This document shows, in pieces, positions 40,030 to 52,268 of a stretch of DNA of 64,000 bases (within the stretch, counting starts at the first letter, position 1; the number at the start of each line of letters is the position of its first letter). A program made the position numbers and the translations under genes. Where the stretch lies: contig CM050651.1 in NCBI GenBank assembly GCA_027574665.1, forward strand, positions 4,279,501 through 4,343,500, written 5' to 3'. The DNA is from Rhynochetos jubatus. Taxonomy: Eukaryota; Chordata; Aves; Eurypygiformes; Rhynochetidae. Under the pieces are notes generated by a model. It had not been told where the DNA came from, made no database searches, and was given only the letters and a program-made list of their open reading frames with translations.

Positions 40030-40560
40030 GAGAAGAGAGTGAACCCAGGTCTCTTACACTCAAGCTCAGGGCATAGACTTGGAATTAAATTAACCAAAAA
40101 GCTGCCTACTTCTAAATAGGTCAGCCTGTGTGAGAGTAAAAATAGTCCAGGTAAGTTAAGTCACCTTGCTTTTGCTGCAATAGGCGGTCGCCTTGTGAAT
40201 CCTAACTAGGGAGTTAGGGGTCTGCCTCTGCTGAGACCCATATTTGAGGAAGTTTTCCACCATCAAAATTTCTAATTATTCCCTTAAGCACATGTGCTGA
40301 ATTTTTGTGAATCCTACTGTAACCCTAATGTTAGAGATTTAATTCTTCTCCTGCAATGTGTAAGACACCTCCAAGCCAAACAAGGATGTAGACTTGAGTA
40401 GGTAGCTACACACCGGAAAGCAGTTGTTTTGTCTAAGTTTTAAGCATGCGTGAACCCTTATCGGAGCAAACACCTACGATACCACAGCCCCCAGGTAAAC
40501 CATAGAGAGCACCCTAGATGCCTGGCTTTCTCACTAGTATTCTGATAGACATTGTCAAAA
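40030..40560. mobile_element. possible ancient amniote repeat composite
   Basis: GTGAACCCAGGTCTCTTACA (about 40039-40058) followed by CTCAAGCTCAGGGCAT resembles the antisense 5' half of MIR/CORE-SINE-type tRNA-derived repeats ('gaacccaggtctcctgactccaagcccagtgct'). Further on, GTGAATCCTAACTAGGGAGT and GTCTGCCTCTGCTGAG, near 40195-40240, resemble pieces of repeats I know from turtle genomes. A second GTGAATCCTA lies near 40310. The interval may combine two relics. Only the first block is reasonably supported. Confidence 0.35.
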
Positions 40561-41828
40561 GAGAAGTTTAGGGAGTGAGTGAAGTCCCTTTAAAAAGTAC
40601 GCTTGCCTGGACATAAGCACTGACAACCCAAAGATTACACTTGGTGTCAGGTTTAGCTTCAATACTAGGTTCTTTTTTTCTGTTGGTGTGTGTGAATTAT
40701 TGGTATTTTTATATGAAAAGGCTTAGCAGATAAGCTAAAAAAAGTAATTAAAAAAATGGAATCTATGTCTGAAATGCTTACCCATCCAAGATTCATGGAA
40801 AATAGAAATCATAAAGTGTTTCTCAATAACGTTCAGCTTTCTTCTAACCTAGATATTACCTTGTACTTCTGAAAATCATCAGACACTGATAGATAGCTTG
40901 GGTGCTCCATCACTTTTCTTTGTTAAATATTTGAACACTCGGCACATTTCCTCTTTTCATGTTCATGTACAAAGTGGAAGATAAAATAGAAATAACAACA
41001 AATTTTTTGTTATATGAAAATTATGTCAATTTGAGGTTAATCCTCCCATTGTGACTATGTTCCTTCTAAACATACTTTAATCATTCAGTCAGCAAATATA
41101 TTTTGGGATTCCATTTACAGTAAGGTGTCCAAGTGACAGATTTATCTGAGAAAACATTCTAGCAGCTCCAAATTATGGCAGTTGTTAATGATATAAATAA
41201 ACGAATAATTTTGTAAATTGATGCTGAATGATTTCTTTATGATAACTGAGAATTCCGTGACCCACTAAAACTGCCTTTCCTTGTGAATATCCTGTACAAT
41301 TTGCAGGTTTTGTTGTTTTCCATGATACTTAAGCCATGATGCAAAGCTTTTGTTGTCAGAGCCATTTGCATTTTAAAGTGCATCTATACTATATTTCTAC
41401 TACAAAGACATAGTTGAAAATACGCGGGGAGAAAGGAAAATGGATGGGATAAGGTTGATTTCACTTTGGCCATTTCACTTCTTATATTTACTTGTTAAAA
41501 CCTGCCAAATTTGATTTTGGAGTGTGCACATACAGCATATATCAAAAGTGCTAGTAAATGTTCAGAAAAGAAAATCAAGACAATAATTCAATGTGAAAAC
41601 CTCATTCTTAACTGATGGATTAGTTGAGTTTGTACGGTTCACTGTACATTATAAGAGGAACAGAGACAATGCTGTTACTAATTAAGGGAAAAAGCTCATC
41701 TTGAGAGAAAAAATTGTTTGCTGAGGAATGTTGACTTCATAATATACATTCTGTGCACAAGGTCAGAAATACCCGAAGCCATGTATTGATGCTACACTCT
41801 AGGACAAAGGCCACAAAAAGCAGCACTT

Positions 41829-41890
41829 CAGAATCAAAAAACTTGGAATGGGGGGGCTTGGGAAGTCATCTACTCTCCCGCCAAAAAGTA
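41829..41890 (-). mobile_element. degraded CR1 3' end, antisense
   Basis: CAGAATCAAAAAACTTGGAA followed by a G-run, then CTTGGGAAGTCATCTACTCT and CCC, parallels the antisense CR1 3' terminus ('agaatcatagaa...ggttggaagggaccttgggaggtcatctagtccaaccc'). The alignment includes the AGAATCA start, the TTGGAA block and the GTCATCTA block at correct spacing. It is short and diverged, so an older CR1 subfamily is likely. Confidence 0.45.
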
Positions 41891-42074
41891 AGTTCAGCCA
41901 TGCTTGTCTCCTTGCAGTCTCCTTGAGTAATTCACATCAGACCTTAGCTATCTGAACTGTAGAAAATATCTATCTTAATATCTAACACAGTGTAGATAGC
42001 CACGAACACCAGTTTTATGCATCCAAAATTTTAAACCTTAAAAAAATCCTTAAAATTTACATTAAATGGATTTT

Positions 42075-42160
42075 ATTATTCTCTTCCTTTTGTTACAGCA
42101 AGAAAGGTTCAGAGATTTACTGATTCCACTGAGTTCAGCACTGCAAGTCCATAAAGAAAA
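42075..42160 (-). mobile_element. possible MIR fragment, antisense
   Basis: ATTATTCTCTTCC then TTGTTACAG, AGAAAGGTTCAGAGATTTAC and CACTGCAAGTCCAT are in the order of antisense MIR (attattctcattttacagatgaggaaactgaggcacagag...ttaag...cacacagcaagt). The CATTTTACAG landmark is mutated. This is weaker than the copies at 4821 and 31250. Confidence 0.35.
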
Positions 42161-42566
42161 ACCTGAGTGGGGTGATCCATTTCAAGCTTGTTTCAAGGCA
42201 ATTTAAGGCAGAAGTCTTTTTTGAACTCCCCTCACTTTTTCAGTCATATAAAATTCTACAGCAAAAAGATAAGCTATCTTTCCACACTCTTTGTGTAATC
42301 AATCTGTGTTGTTAATAGCCCGCCAGTGAGATGATATGTCTGCGTCACCAAGCCTTTTGATGGACAGCTTTTTATCAGGAAACTGCAGAAGCTGTATAGT
42401 AACAAATTCCAAACTTTCTCTTTTATAGAACAAAAATGTATTTATACAGCCACAGTCAGAGCTATGCACCAAAAAGTTTATAGGTATATATATTTCCTTA
42501 GAACAAACCCCACTTAAACTGATACATTTGCCAAAATTTCATTTTATTTTTATTCCTATTGAACAA

Positions 42567-42585
42567 TTTTTTTTTTTTTTTTTTT
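42567..42585 (+). repeat. T19 homopolymer
   Basis: Nineteen consecutive T residues are followed by GTTTTACCTCC. Seen from the minus strand this would be an A-tail, but no retrocopy was recognised next to it. Confidence 0.8.
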
Positions 42586-43479
42586 GTTTTACCTCCTAGT
42601 GAGTTCTCCCTCTCTCTTCCTCTCTGTCTCAGTATCCCCAGGAATATGAATCAAAACTTTCAGGGTTGTTGAATGCAGCAGAATGTATCTTCTCAACAGT
42701 GTAATGAATCAATGGATTTACTAAATCTCACACCTGGCTTAGAGAAATAGGAAAGAATCTGGACATAACAAGGGAAAAAAATCCTTTTCTGTCTTGTTTG
42801 TTTATACAAAAAACAATTCTGAAGAAATCAACAGCTAATGGCATTGCCTATAACTGTAAGTAGTGCTGTGCGAGCTCTCGCTTTGGAGTGAACCTTACTC
42901 TTCAGCTGGATACAAAGCCACTCCTTTATCTAGCCAAAACTTCCAATTGTGGCAAAATTTTCCATTATGAGCACTGATGAGAAATCTTACCCAGGGCATA
43001 TTCTGTTATGAAGATCCTAATTCTGTTAGCTCTCTGAAGGATGAAGTGGTAGCTTCATCCCTAACAGTCTCTAACCATCTACAGAAAATATTACAGATTT
43101 TGCTGGCAAGTGAGAAAGAGTGGGAGAAATAAAGGTAGTGGTCTTTTTACTGCTTCTGTGTCTTTTTATCTGAAAGACAATTGGGAAGAAAAAGAAGTTG
43201 GGCAAAAAGTGATCGTTGCTGTGAGAATGCAGAGGGGAGAAACAAATGACTAGCAGGTGAGAAATCTGCTCAGATTTGCTGAAGCTCATGAACAAAGGAC
43301 AGGCGTGGGGACTGTAGCTCTTTTCTGAACTGTCTGTACCCTTACAAATAGTTCGGTTTGGGTTTGCATAAATCATAGTTCTGGTTTATCCGTAGTTTTA
43401 GCTTAGTTACCCATGCTTTTGCTGATCTTCATCGAGTAGCTTGCAGGATATATATCACCCTCCTACCTGTTGTGTCTAC

Positions 43480-43880
43480 GCCTGAGGCTTTTTCACCTCT
43501 CCCCTATGCCCGTATGCTTCAAATGGTGCATCAAAGTGTGACGGCAAGGAGGTCTCTGGAAGCGCCGTGGGGATAGCACTTCAGAGGTCTTGCTACTTTC
43601 ACGGCTGCGCCGGCTGGCTGGGAGCAGAGTAGCTAGGTGGTTGGAGGAGGGAAATGGAGCAGCAAAGTGAAATTACTGAACGCTGAAGTGCTGGAGCCTG
43701 CATTAGTGTCACTCTGCTGCTCCTAGCAGCCAGGAGCTGAGCAGCAGAGGTCACAGTGGGCCCTGGCGAGCTGCGGTGCATGCCCAGCACTGATCTGCAC
43801 TGCACACCTCCACCTCCAAACAGGGGAGCAATCTCAGATGCTGCTCTTGCTCCACACTTCATATCCAAATACTGCTCTCC
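43480..43880. other. GC- and CpG-enriched island of unknown function
   Basis: About a dozen CpGs occur in 400 bp (for example AGCGCCGTGG, TTCACGGCTGCGCCGGCTGG, GGCGAGCTGCGG), and the GC content is visibly higher than on either side. The 89-codon minus-strand frame at 43599-43868 and the 60-codon plus frame at 43756-43938 exist because stops are scarce in GC-rich DNA. Neither shows a known domain. It could be a small CpG-island promoter of a non-coding transcript, a GC-rich repeat relic or a conserved element. Confidence 0.4.
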
Positions 43881-45479
43881 GCAACCCTGCCTTGAGATAT
43901 CTGAAGAAAGTGTTGATAAGAGATGGACAACACACTAAGTTATATTAATTTATTTTTATTACTTAGCCTAGGAAATTAAGAACAATGAAATTTTTTTGTA
44001 TGATTACTCCAGGAATGCAAAAAGATTTTTGGAATATATTTTTGGCTCTAGGTATTGCACAGTAATTAGTTACTTGCTAATACTTACAAGATGTTGCACT
44101 TAAAATACTGTTATTTACTACAAGTGCAATAAAAGACAGAGATACATTTAGTAATTTAGTGAACAGTTTGGCAGACTTCTTTGTTTTGCTGTGGGCTTAA
44201 TTATTTTATCTGAAAGATTAAGGAACTACTTGATCATACCCACTTACACATTGCTCATCTTGAAGGTGATAAATATAGTATTATACCACAACAAACATCA
44301 GATAGACCATATAGGAAATTTAAAATTAGCAGAATTTGCAGAGTTTACATGACTCATAAGACCACTAAGTGGTCTGTTACAGCACAGATGTTTCAAAAAA
44401 TTCTTAGCATAGATTGTGTTTTTACAACAGAATTACAACCTACTTCCAAACAACTACCTTGCAATGCAAGTTCCCTGCAGTATTGACTTTTAAGACCAAG
44501 TTTTGTTTTGCCATGTCTTCTCTTTCATTGAAGTTTGTAGAGGTGAGGAGGTGTTCTCAGATGTGTGATGAAAGAAATCCCTTCATGTGCTATAAGCTTT
44601 TCTGTAACAGTCTTTAGGTGCTTCAAGTATTTCAATTAAACAAAGTACTGCAAGGCAAATGGAAGGTGAACTTTGCAAATCACTTAAGACGGTTCTGTGG
44701 TCATAGTGGGGTTGTGTAAGTTTCAGAGAAGATCATGAAGAGCTAGGAAAACAATAATTCTTTACTGTTCATTATTTAATTGATTGATTTACAAAAAGGG
44801 GAGAAATAATAAATTATAGGAAAGGTATTCAAATGGAGTTGTGATGCAACATGAAAAGCAGCAGTAATTATTACTGAATTATTTCCTCTAGTCAGGAAAC
44901 AGCTGAATTTTAATGAATGGCAGCAGATCGTTTCCTTCAAAGCACAAGAAGGAATGGGGGAATACTTTTACTTTTGCCTATAGTGACTATACACAGCTAA
45001 GGAAAAGAGAAAGTATATTATACAAAGGGTGACTACATCCTGAAATTCAGTATATCTTTATTTGCTCTGATTTGCATTCTCCTTAACAGAAAATAAGAAA
45101 AACAATTTTACCTTTAATATTGAGAATACAACCAAAGGTTTCCAGCTTTCTGTAGACTTCAGCCTCTTTAGTGGCAATATCATGATAAATAAAACTCTGG
45201 GTTTTACTGAAATTATGTTATTGGGTTTTATGTGTTCTGTTATATGTTATACCAGAAACATCTCATGCTGAATGTTTCTCTTAATAGCCATTTCCAAAAG
45301 GCTTCTTTTTCGTATATAATATTTAATAACAAAAGTTTTGATTGACTTTGCTGCAGTTTATTTTCAGAGTGACTTTCAAATGCACTGCTTGTCTGCACGC
45401 TGAAATGAAAATGTAAGCAATACTAGTGACAAGCATATTTTGCTTTTTTGCAGATTTCAAACACTTTCTAAGGTCATGT
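43881..45479. other. AT-rich non-coding DNA, no gene seen
   Basis: Nothing here is recognisable as an exon, RNA gene or repeat. Short open frames are below 70 codons. Confidence 0.55.
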
Positions 45480-45860
45480 GGGTATTGCTGGCCAAGCACC
45501 AGTAGTTTATTTGTTGCTTGATTACAAGTGGAATTGTAAATGGAATTAAATAAGATGGATATGGAGGATTACCAACTGCTGTTGGCATAAAGCTGCATGC
45601 TTAAAGATGTCTTCATTCATTAACAGACTATTTTAGCCTGCCAAGGTTGGAAATGAAATGCAAGTCACAGCTTGTACATTTATCACTGTAAGGAAAGCAT
45701 TCTGCCAGTACTGGTTAGGCAAAGTGTACTTGTAGCCATTAGTAGTCCAGCCTGATTATCGGGCTCAATCTGCTTCTAATGGCAACCTTTGCAGTGACAG
45801 CATTGTTTCCATCTGTGCTCACATGAGAGATTTTAAACCTTGGTTCTGAAATAACCTTAC
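45480..45860. promoter_or_regulatory. candidate conserved non-coding block
   Basis: The stretch lacks simple repeats and homopolymers, has balanced composition, and carries motif cores such as TTGATTACAA, CATTCATTAACAGAC, CCTGATTATCGGGC and TTGCAGTGACAGC. Texture like this often marks vertebrate developmental enhancers. I have no alignment to prove conservation. No coding frame runs through it. Confidence 0.25.
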
Positions 45861-47149
45861 AGACACAGTTACTTTCTTAGGGATTGTTCCAGCTGGTGTT
45901 CAGCAACCTGGTGTACCTGCAACACACAAGCTGGCCCCTACCTGCTGCTTAGCAAGGCAAGTAATAGCTAACCAGTATTGCCTGGTTAACTATCGCCTGG
46001 TTAACCAATTACCACAGGTACTGTGACTTTGTATCTTAGGTTTGTTTGTTTAAACTACCTGCAACTCTCCTACCCAGCACCACACTGAATGACCGCGCTC
46101 CTTATCCTTCTGACAGAGAACTGGTAAGTGTACGGTAACAAATCTGAAGTGAGAATAGTAGAAGAAATTCACATAAAACAAGGACTCATTCTCAGGAGGT
46201 GAGGGCAGGATATTAAATTATTAATATCTTTCAAGATATTAAAAGGCCAGTGGGATGTTTTGAACAAATAAACATAATTTAATTCTTAATGAATTAAAAA
46301 AAAATCCCAAATGACTAGAAGCAAAAATTGAGTTACTACAATTTAATTTTAGCTTAATTCTGTTACAAGCAACTTTAATATCTGAAAAATGAATTGAAAC
46401 CGTGTTAACTGTCTGGTTAGTGAGCAGTGAGCGAGTTATAATTAAGCTGCAATAAACAGGAAACTGGGTCAAAATGCTCAGATATTTTACAAGAGGCTAA
46501 AGTTTAGATTATCCAAAATTAGTGTTATATAGGGAATAACTACACAGTCACTATGTTATTTCTGTGGAGATCTACTGAGATAGCAGCAATGTTTGGAGAA
46601 GTTAGAAGAGAAACAGGAAAACTCTGAATTGTGAGGTGTGTATAGAGTAATTGATTAGACAAAATGAATTTCTCAAGGTAAAAAATGCAAAAATAAGGGC
46701 ACGTACAGATTCTTACTTATTCTGTCCCAAAGTCAGTTCCATGTGCTGTAGTTTTAATAAAAGTTCTTTGGAGAGAAAGAGGTGAGTTTCTGATTTGATT
46801 GTAGTTAGTCACAGTTTAAACCAAAGACGTGAAATGATCAAAGGTTGGGAGAAAGAAGGCACAGACACAACGAGAAACATTAATGCTAAAGAAAGAAGTG
46901 GAGGGCAGGGAGGTCCAAAAGGCTCACAAAGGCTGAGCATCAGTATGTTGCTGGAAAGGTGACTGCTGGCCTGGGGGGAGCACATTAAAACATCCTGGTA
47001 TCATTCTCGACCCAACCCATTGTGGTGTGTTTTAGCAATACATAATTGCACATGTGCCCATTTTAAAAGCACTCCTGCTTTCAAGTCTCTGCATTCAGTA
47101 AAAACAATCATCCAAAGCAAAGCAATCCAAAGGCTTATGAGCAAAATTT
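45861..47149. other. non-coding DNA, no gene seen
   Basis: There is no recognisable gene. A direct repeat of GCCTGGTTAAC occurs twice, 17 bp apart, at about 45980-46010. At 46211-46230 an AT-rich inverted pair (GATATTAA / TTAATATC) is followed by a further GATATT. Confidence 0.5.
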
Positions 47150-47420
47150 GTGTTCTGAGGATGAATTAATCTCACCTAAGCTTCGAGCCTGCACTGCGGA
47201 CGTTATAGCTGAGCTTGTCAAATTCATTAACAGGCAATGAAGACTTTCTGAGGGTGCCGATCATCTGACTGACACCAGTTTAGACATCTGTTTTAAGATG
47301 TGCTGAATCTTACCTTAAATGTGCTTGCTTTTTAATCTTACGTACTTACATGGCAAGCTTAACAGACATGGGGAAATGCAGCAACACACGTGGCAATTCT
47401 CTGGTGAAACGAGTATTTTT
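47150..47420. promoter_or_regulatory. candidate conserved non-coding block
   Basis: This is non-repetitive sequence with isolated CpGs (CTTCGAGC, TGCGGACGTTA, GCCGATC, TTACGTAC, ACACGTGG) and cores such as TTCATTAACAGG and CTTACGTACTTAC. An ACACGTG E-box lies near 47386. There is no open frame of note and no repeat. The call is a texture-based inference. Confidence 0.25.
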
Positions 47421-48600
47421 CTCTGTGCCTATATTATGTGCTGATATGAAAGTTTTTAAAGAAGATCAAATTGTATTTTCTTTAGAAATATTTTTTGGGG
47501 GTATATAAAACTACTAGTAAAGATGCTGTCATAAAGAATGGAAGAATGTTGTCAACTATCTATGGACCCAAGGCCATAGCACTTATGTACATAGACAGTA
47601 CTTGGAGTTCATTCTCTCAGCAATACTCTGCATCATGCTCATATCTGGAAGTAGATACAAATATCTATGATTCAGTTAAAAAATACTCGGAATTCAGTCA
47701 GTAGAAAAATTATTTCACATTCATATAAGTCTTTTTTGTTTTATTTTCTCTTCTCTTACAACAACAGTTGGTTGTCATTTTCATCCTTATCAAAATAACC
47801 CAGAGCAAAAAAACCAGTGTTCTGAATTAGCATAATAGCAGCTTTGGCACATCTATTGATAGATGCTGAAATCAAACAATTAGACAGCTAATAAAGAAAA
47901 AAAAAAAAGCCCAAACCATGCTCACATCTCTTTGGTATACTTGTATCAACATTACGAAAGTGCTCAAAAATGAACATAAAGAGGGTTAAAGTAGGAACAT
48001 AAACTCAGCTATATTTAAATTAATTTGAAAGTATGAAATAATCGCTGTTGAAAATTATGCTATTAAAAAAATTCAATTAAGATTTGTGACTCACTTCAGT
48101 TTTGATTTTATCCCTTCTGCTCTAGAAAATTATGAACTGCATATCAAGTGCCCAGTGGGGTTTGGCAGGCAATGACGAACATCCATTTCAAGGCATTTCC
48201 TTTGGATTAAGACAGCACTGACTGTATGAAAAAAAGGGATTAAAATACCTCGCTGAATTTCCTACATATTGCAACACTATTGCAGTTGATCTGTTTTTCT
48301 TCAGTGTAGAATGTTTTGATGTTTGTGATTTGTTTTACAACGTTTTGAGAAGGAAGTGTTATTGATTAGTTTTCAGGAACTCGATGTTGTGGGATTTTAC
48401 ATTTAAGATGCACTTTGAGTAAAATATTTATTTTGAAAACAGCAGCAGCATGTTTCCAACTTCCCTGTTTTACTGTGTTTTCTAGGGTTAGCTAGAGTAG
48501 AAAATCCAGAACTGTTGAACCTCTGTATCTGACATCTACACTTCAGCAGCAACTGTATTTATTCCTATCTTAGCAGCAGTTACGGTATGAGAAAATAAGA
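47421..48600. other. AT-rich non-coding DNA, no gene seen
   Basis: No exon is recognisable. The 69-codon plus-strand frame at 47495-47704 has no known domain. A short A-run lies near 47900. Confidence 0.55.
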
Positions 48601-48660
48601 AAGAATCATAAAAATAGTGGTTGGAAGGAGCCCCCACCTGATACTTGGACCAGGACTTAC
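48601..48660 (-). mobile_element. degraded CR1 3' end, antisense
   Basis: AGAATCATAAAAATAGTGGT followed by TGGAAGGAGCCCCCACCTGA parallels the antisense CR1 3' terminus: AGAATCATAGAA, GGTTGGAAGGGACC, then a CCTC/ATC block. The first 35 bp match well and then similarity fades. Sequence up to about 48770 could belong to the same element but is too diverged for me to claim. Confidence 0.5.
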
Positions 48661-51600
48661 ACCAGAAGCAGCTTGTCAGCGTAGTGTATGCAAATAGCCA
48701 TTAACAACATATTCTCAAAACCAGACTTACGTTCACTCCAGATAGCCTTACCCATACCAGGGATGGAACTTGCAAATTAAATGTATTCAGGAAACCCAGG
48801 AAGAGATAATACAAGAATGTGACTTGTAACTGCTGCCACTTATTACTGATACTGCTGCTTTGTTCCTAGTCCTAAACACCAGGATACAGACCTTAACTGG
48901 AGGCAATGGAAGGCAATGGATTGTATTTTATGAGCAATCCCTTAGCTTTGCCCAAGGGAATCTCAGTTTTCTCACAATCAACAGAAAAATTTTCAAAACC
49001 AGTATGTTCTCTCACTTTCTCTATCAAAACCCAAATATTTTATGAAGTCAAGTTTTCTAAATTTCATAAACAGATGCTATTGCTTGTATGTGATTGTACC
49101 TCTAATGCAATACCTCTGGGAAAACCAAATTGTCAAGTGATTTTTTTTCTATAATGAATGAATGAACTCTGTTTTGAACACATAGTAGAATTTTTACTGC
49201 ACAAATATGAATTTCAGATTGTACAGTATGTTCTGTTTATATACATGAATTTATATCTACATTATAATATAATGGATCATAGTTAAGTAATTTTTGCAGG
49301 AATGTGAAAATAATGTGGACAATCCAAGAGCCATTTAAAAACAAGTTAAATACTCCGAAGAAAACGAAAAGACCTAGAAACAAGCAAACATGTATTTATA
49401 TATTTATACATATTTATATAAAATTCTTCATTAAATTTCCCCATGTAATTGAAGATTATTATGGATAATACACACAAATCTAAATCAAATTATTTGATCT
49501 TGAATATTAGTCTTTGTGTTCAGAAAATTACATCTGTGATTTTCATTTTCTGATTCATTATGAAGACTGAGTTTTAAATGGTCCCTTTCTTTCAAGAACC
49601 CGTATGAGCTCAAATATAGACTGTTACCCAGAGACACTGTTTTTACAATTAATAATGTATGGAATTGATCTTTGGACAAAACTAGAAATGGTAGATTCTG
49701 AATTTGACATATTATTTCTCTAAAAATGAAGTAGAAATGCAATCTGGTTTTCTTCACAACATAGAAGAGGCAGTTAGCTGAGTACTGATCCAATTTATGT
49801 TAGCATTATGCCAGTGTCAACAAAGATATTCTTCTGTTACTGTGGAACCAGTAAAAAGAAAATTAGGCCAATTTCTGCACACAGACAACAATGAAGGAAC
49901 CATTTGGGAATACTACATCTAAATTTAATAAATCTATGCCACATACGGCTCTGCATTTCAGACAGATCTCATATAAGTTGTATGTCTGAATGACATCAGG
50001 ATCTGACCTACTAATTCTAGATTCGAAAAGAAAAAAAATCACTTCAGTTTTGTGAGGCCAAACCCTGAAACAAGCATTTGAACCCATTTTGTGATTGAGG
50101 TATTTCCAAAACACCTCCTCTCCCACCAAGTATTGTAGGAACATAATTTTTCTGTATGGGCCTTGTATATTTATCAATGATGTTCTGTATCTGTACACAG
50201 GAGCATAAGAAAGGAAGCAAAACCTAGAACAGTATGAAAGAAACTATAATTTTACAACCTAATGCAGCCTTAGGATCTTGAATAAAACCTCTGACAGGTG
50301 TGAGAAACTATGACACAATACTAGTCAGATGCTGGAAGACCTTTTCTTATATAATGATTCGTAAGGCTCATGTCACCTTGCACCGAACCTCTGCATGAGA
50401 TGATCTAACCCAGACAAGTTATTTGGGCTCCATTATAGTCAACAGAGGAAGATATGCACTTGAAGAAGACTCACATTAGAGCACAGACAATGTGGTCACA
50501 GCAGCAGTGAAGCAAAGGAGGAGGATACAATCCTAACAGGAAAGTGAGACGAGCAGCCACAGGAAGAATGCACAGAAAACGGTTGCATTATGATAATGGA
50601 GTTATATTGATTTTACAGCATCCTGCAAAGGAGAAGGTTGTCATATGTGTTCTGCCTCCAGCATCAATTTTATCATTAGTTTTGAAAGGTAACTTCACAT
50701 GAAGTAGTAAACATCGTCTTTGTACAATTCTGAGCATAATGGAAATACAAAACGTGCTGCAAAATTAATGTAGATGTAATGAAATCACTGAAGAATCTCT
50801 CTCTTGTGGTATATCAGGACAACTTCAGAGGTGCCAGTTGGTTTATATAGGCAAGGCTAGGCACAATTTATTCTGACTACTTCAGTTTATCAGTATTAAT
50901 GTATAAAGAGCACTGTTTGTTGTGGGGATTAGTTGTTGTCTCATTTCAGCTTGTGTTCTGAATAATAAATGGTTATGCATGTTGCCTTCAATATAATTTG
51001 TCATATAAATTCTATATAATTTAGTTATTAAGATACGATAACATGTGACAATATTTATGAAGCAGTATCCTCCCAGTCACTCAACTGCTTCTAAATGCTA
51101 AGGGCCAATTAGATGATTTTTGCCTCCGAGATCTGGTAATCATTTGTTGACAGATATTAAATGATTCATCTAAACACATTCAACTGTTGTCTCCCATGAA
51201 AGAAATAGAGTTTTCCTTTTATTTTTCCTTTTTTTTAAATGAATGGAGTGGTTAATTAAAGCTCAAGTTTACAGCACCCAACATCTGAATTGCTCTTCAC
51301 TTCAAAACCACGAGCACTTAATTTATAGCGCACTTTTAAAAATAATTGCAAGCCTTACCGTCAATGTAATAGTATTCTCCGTTAGGAGAAGATTTTGCTA
51401 TCCAGCTGCTTCAAGCTGCAGTCGCCTCTGCACTCTGGCCTACCAAGAAGCATCTCCTTAGAAGCTCATTGAGTTTGCTCCTTTCCCTGTGGCCAGCAGC
51501 ACAGCATTCCTAAAACAGGAGTAGGGATTGTACCTAAAGAAAAGTGGTGGCCTGTGCCACCCTTTCCAGTTTCCGTGCCACTAATAACTGATGTGACTAA

Positions 51601-51830
51601 CAGAAACTCTTGGGCTCCTGGTGACAAAATGTGAACAAAAGGAACAGAAGGGACACGGGAGAACAAAGTTCATCTCTGCAGTGCCTAGGGGCTATGGGCT
51701 TCTCAACACCGCACAGTGCTCCTCAGCACCACCTGTAAATTCCATGATCTGATACCAAGGCTTTCCTCCCAAGCCTACCTGCTGGTTTGCTAGTCTGCAA
51801 AATTTAACTGAAGCTGCTGCGTTCCTGTTT
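48661..51830. other. AT-rich non-coding DNA, no gene seen
   Basis: No exon or RNA gene is recognisable. Minus-strand frames of 102 codons (49485-49793) and 111 codons (49863-50198) carry no domain I can name and are within chance length. An AT-rich imperfect palindromic TTTATA cluster lies near 49390-49420. The tract at 51440-51780 is somewhat GC-richer without identifiable content. Confidence 0.55.
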
Positions 51831-51908
51831 CATTTATATATGTGGGGGGATATATATATTCATTTATATATACCGTGGTGTATATATATTCATTTATATA
51901 TACTGTGG
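51831..51908 (+). repeat. 30-bp minisatellite, about 2.6 copies
   Basis: Three units start with CATTTATATAT at 51831, 51861 and 51891. Each of the first two contains a GTGG core and ends in TATATATATT before the next CATTTATATAT. The third runs CATTTATATATACTGTGG and then merges into the presumed LTR edge. Because the TGTGG core recurs in every unit, the array may have grown out of the LTR terminus, which makes the exact LTR boundary uncertain. Open frames through it (reading YINEYIY-like) are artefacts of the repeat. Confidence 0.8.
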
Positions 51909-52049
51909 CTGGAGGCCAGGTACCCACCAAAGTTATCCTATCTCTCCCCTCCCCAGCTGGACAGGGGAGAGAAAATACACCAAAAGGAGAGATCACTCAG
52001 CAATTGCCATCACAGGCAAAACAGACTTGGCTTGGGGAAATTAGTTTAA

Positions 52050-52055
52050 TTTATT
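52050..52055 (-). promoter_or_regulatory. poly-A signal of the LTR
   Basis: AATAAA on the minus strand lies within the R region of the minus-strand LTR. Its position relative to the 3' end of the LTR fits a retroviral polyadenylation signal. Whether it is used is unknown. Confidence 0.5.
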
Positions 52056-52268
52056 ACCAAGCAAATCAGAGAAGGCTAATGAGAAATTCTTAAAAACACC
52101 TTGTCCCCCAACCCCTCCCTTCTGCCTGGGATTAACTTTACTCCTGATTTGTCTGCCTCTTCCCCACCAGCAATGCAAAGGGCAGGGAATGGGGGTTGTG
52201 GTCAGTTCATCACACGCTGTCTCTGCTGCTCCTTCCTCCTCAGGGGGAGTACTCCCTTCACTCTGCCC

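Noticed and set aside
42590..42660. Polypyrimidine stretch ending in CAG as a splice acceptor
   Set aside because: CTCTCTTCCTCTCTGTCTCAG is a good acceptor shape, but the following sequence opens no recognisable exon and no donor pairs with it.
43599..43868. 89-codon minus-strand frame in the GC island
   Set aside because: Composition-driven. The residues are what GC-rich sequence gives, with no known motif.
49863..50198. 111-codon minus-strand frame
   Set aside because: No domain; length and composition fit chance.
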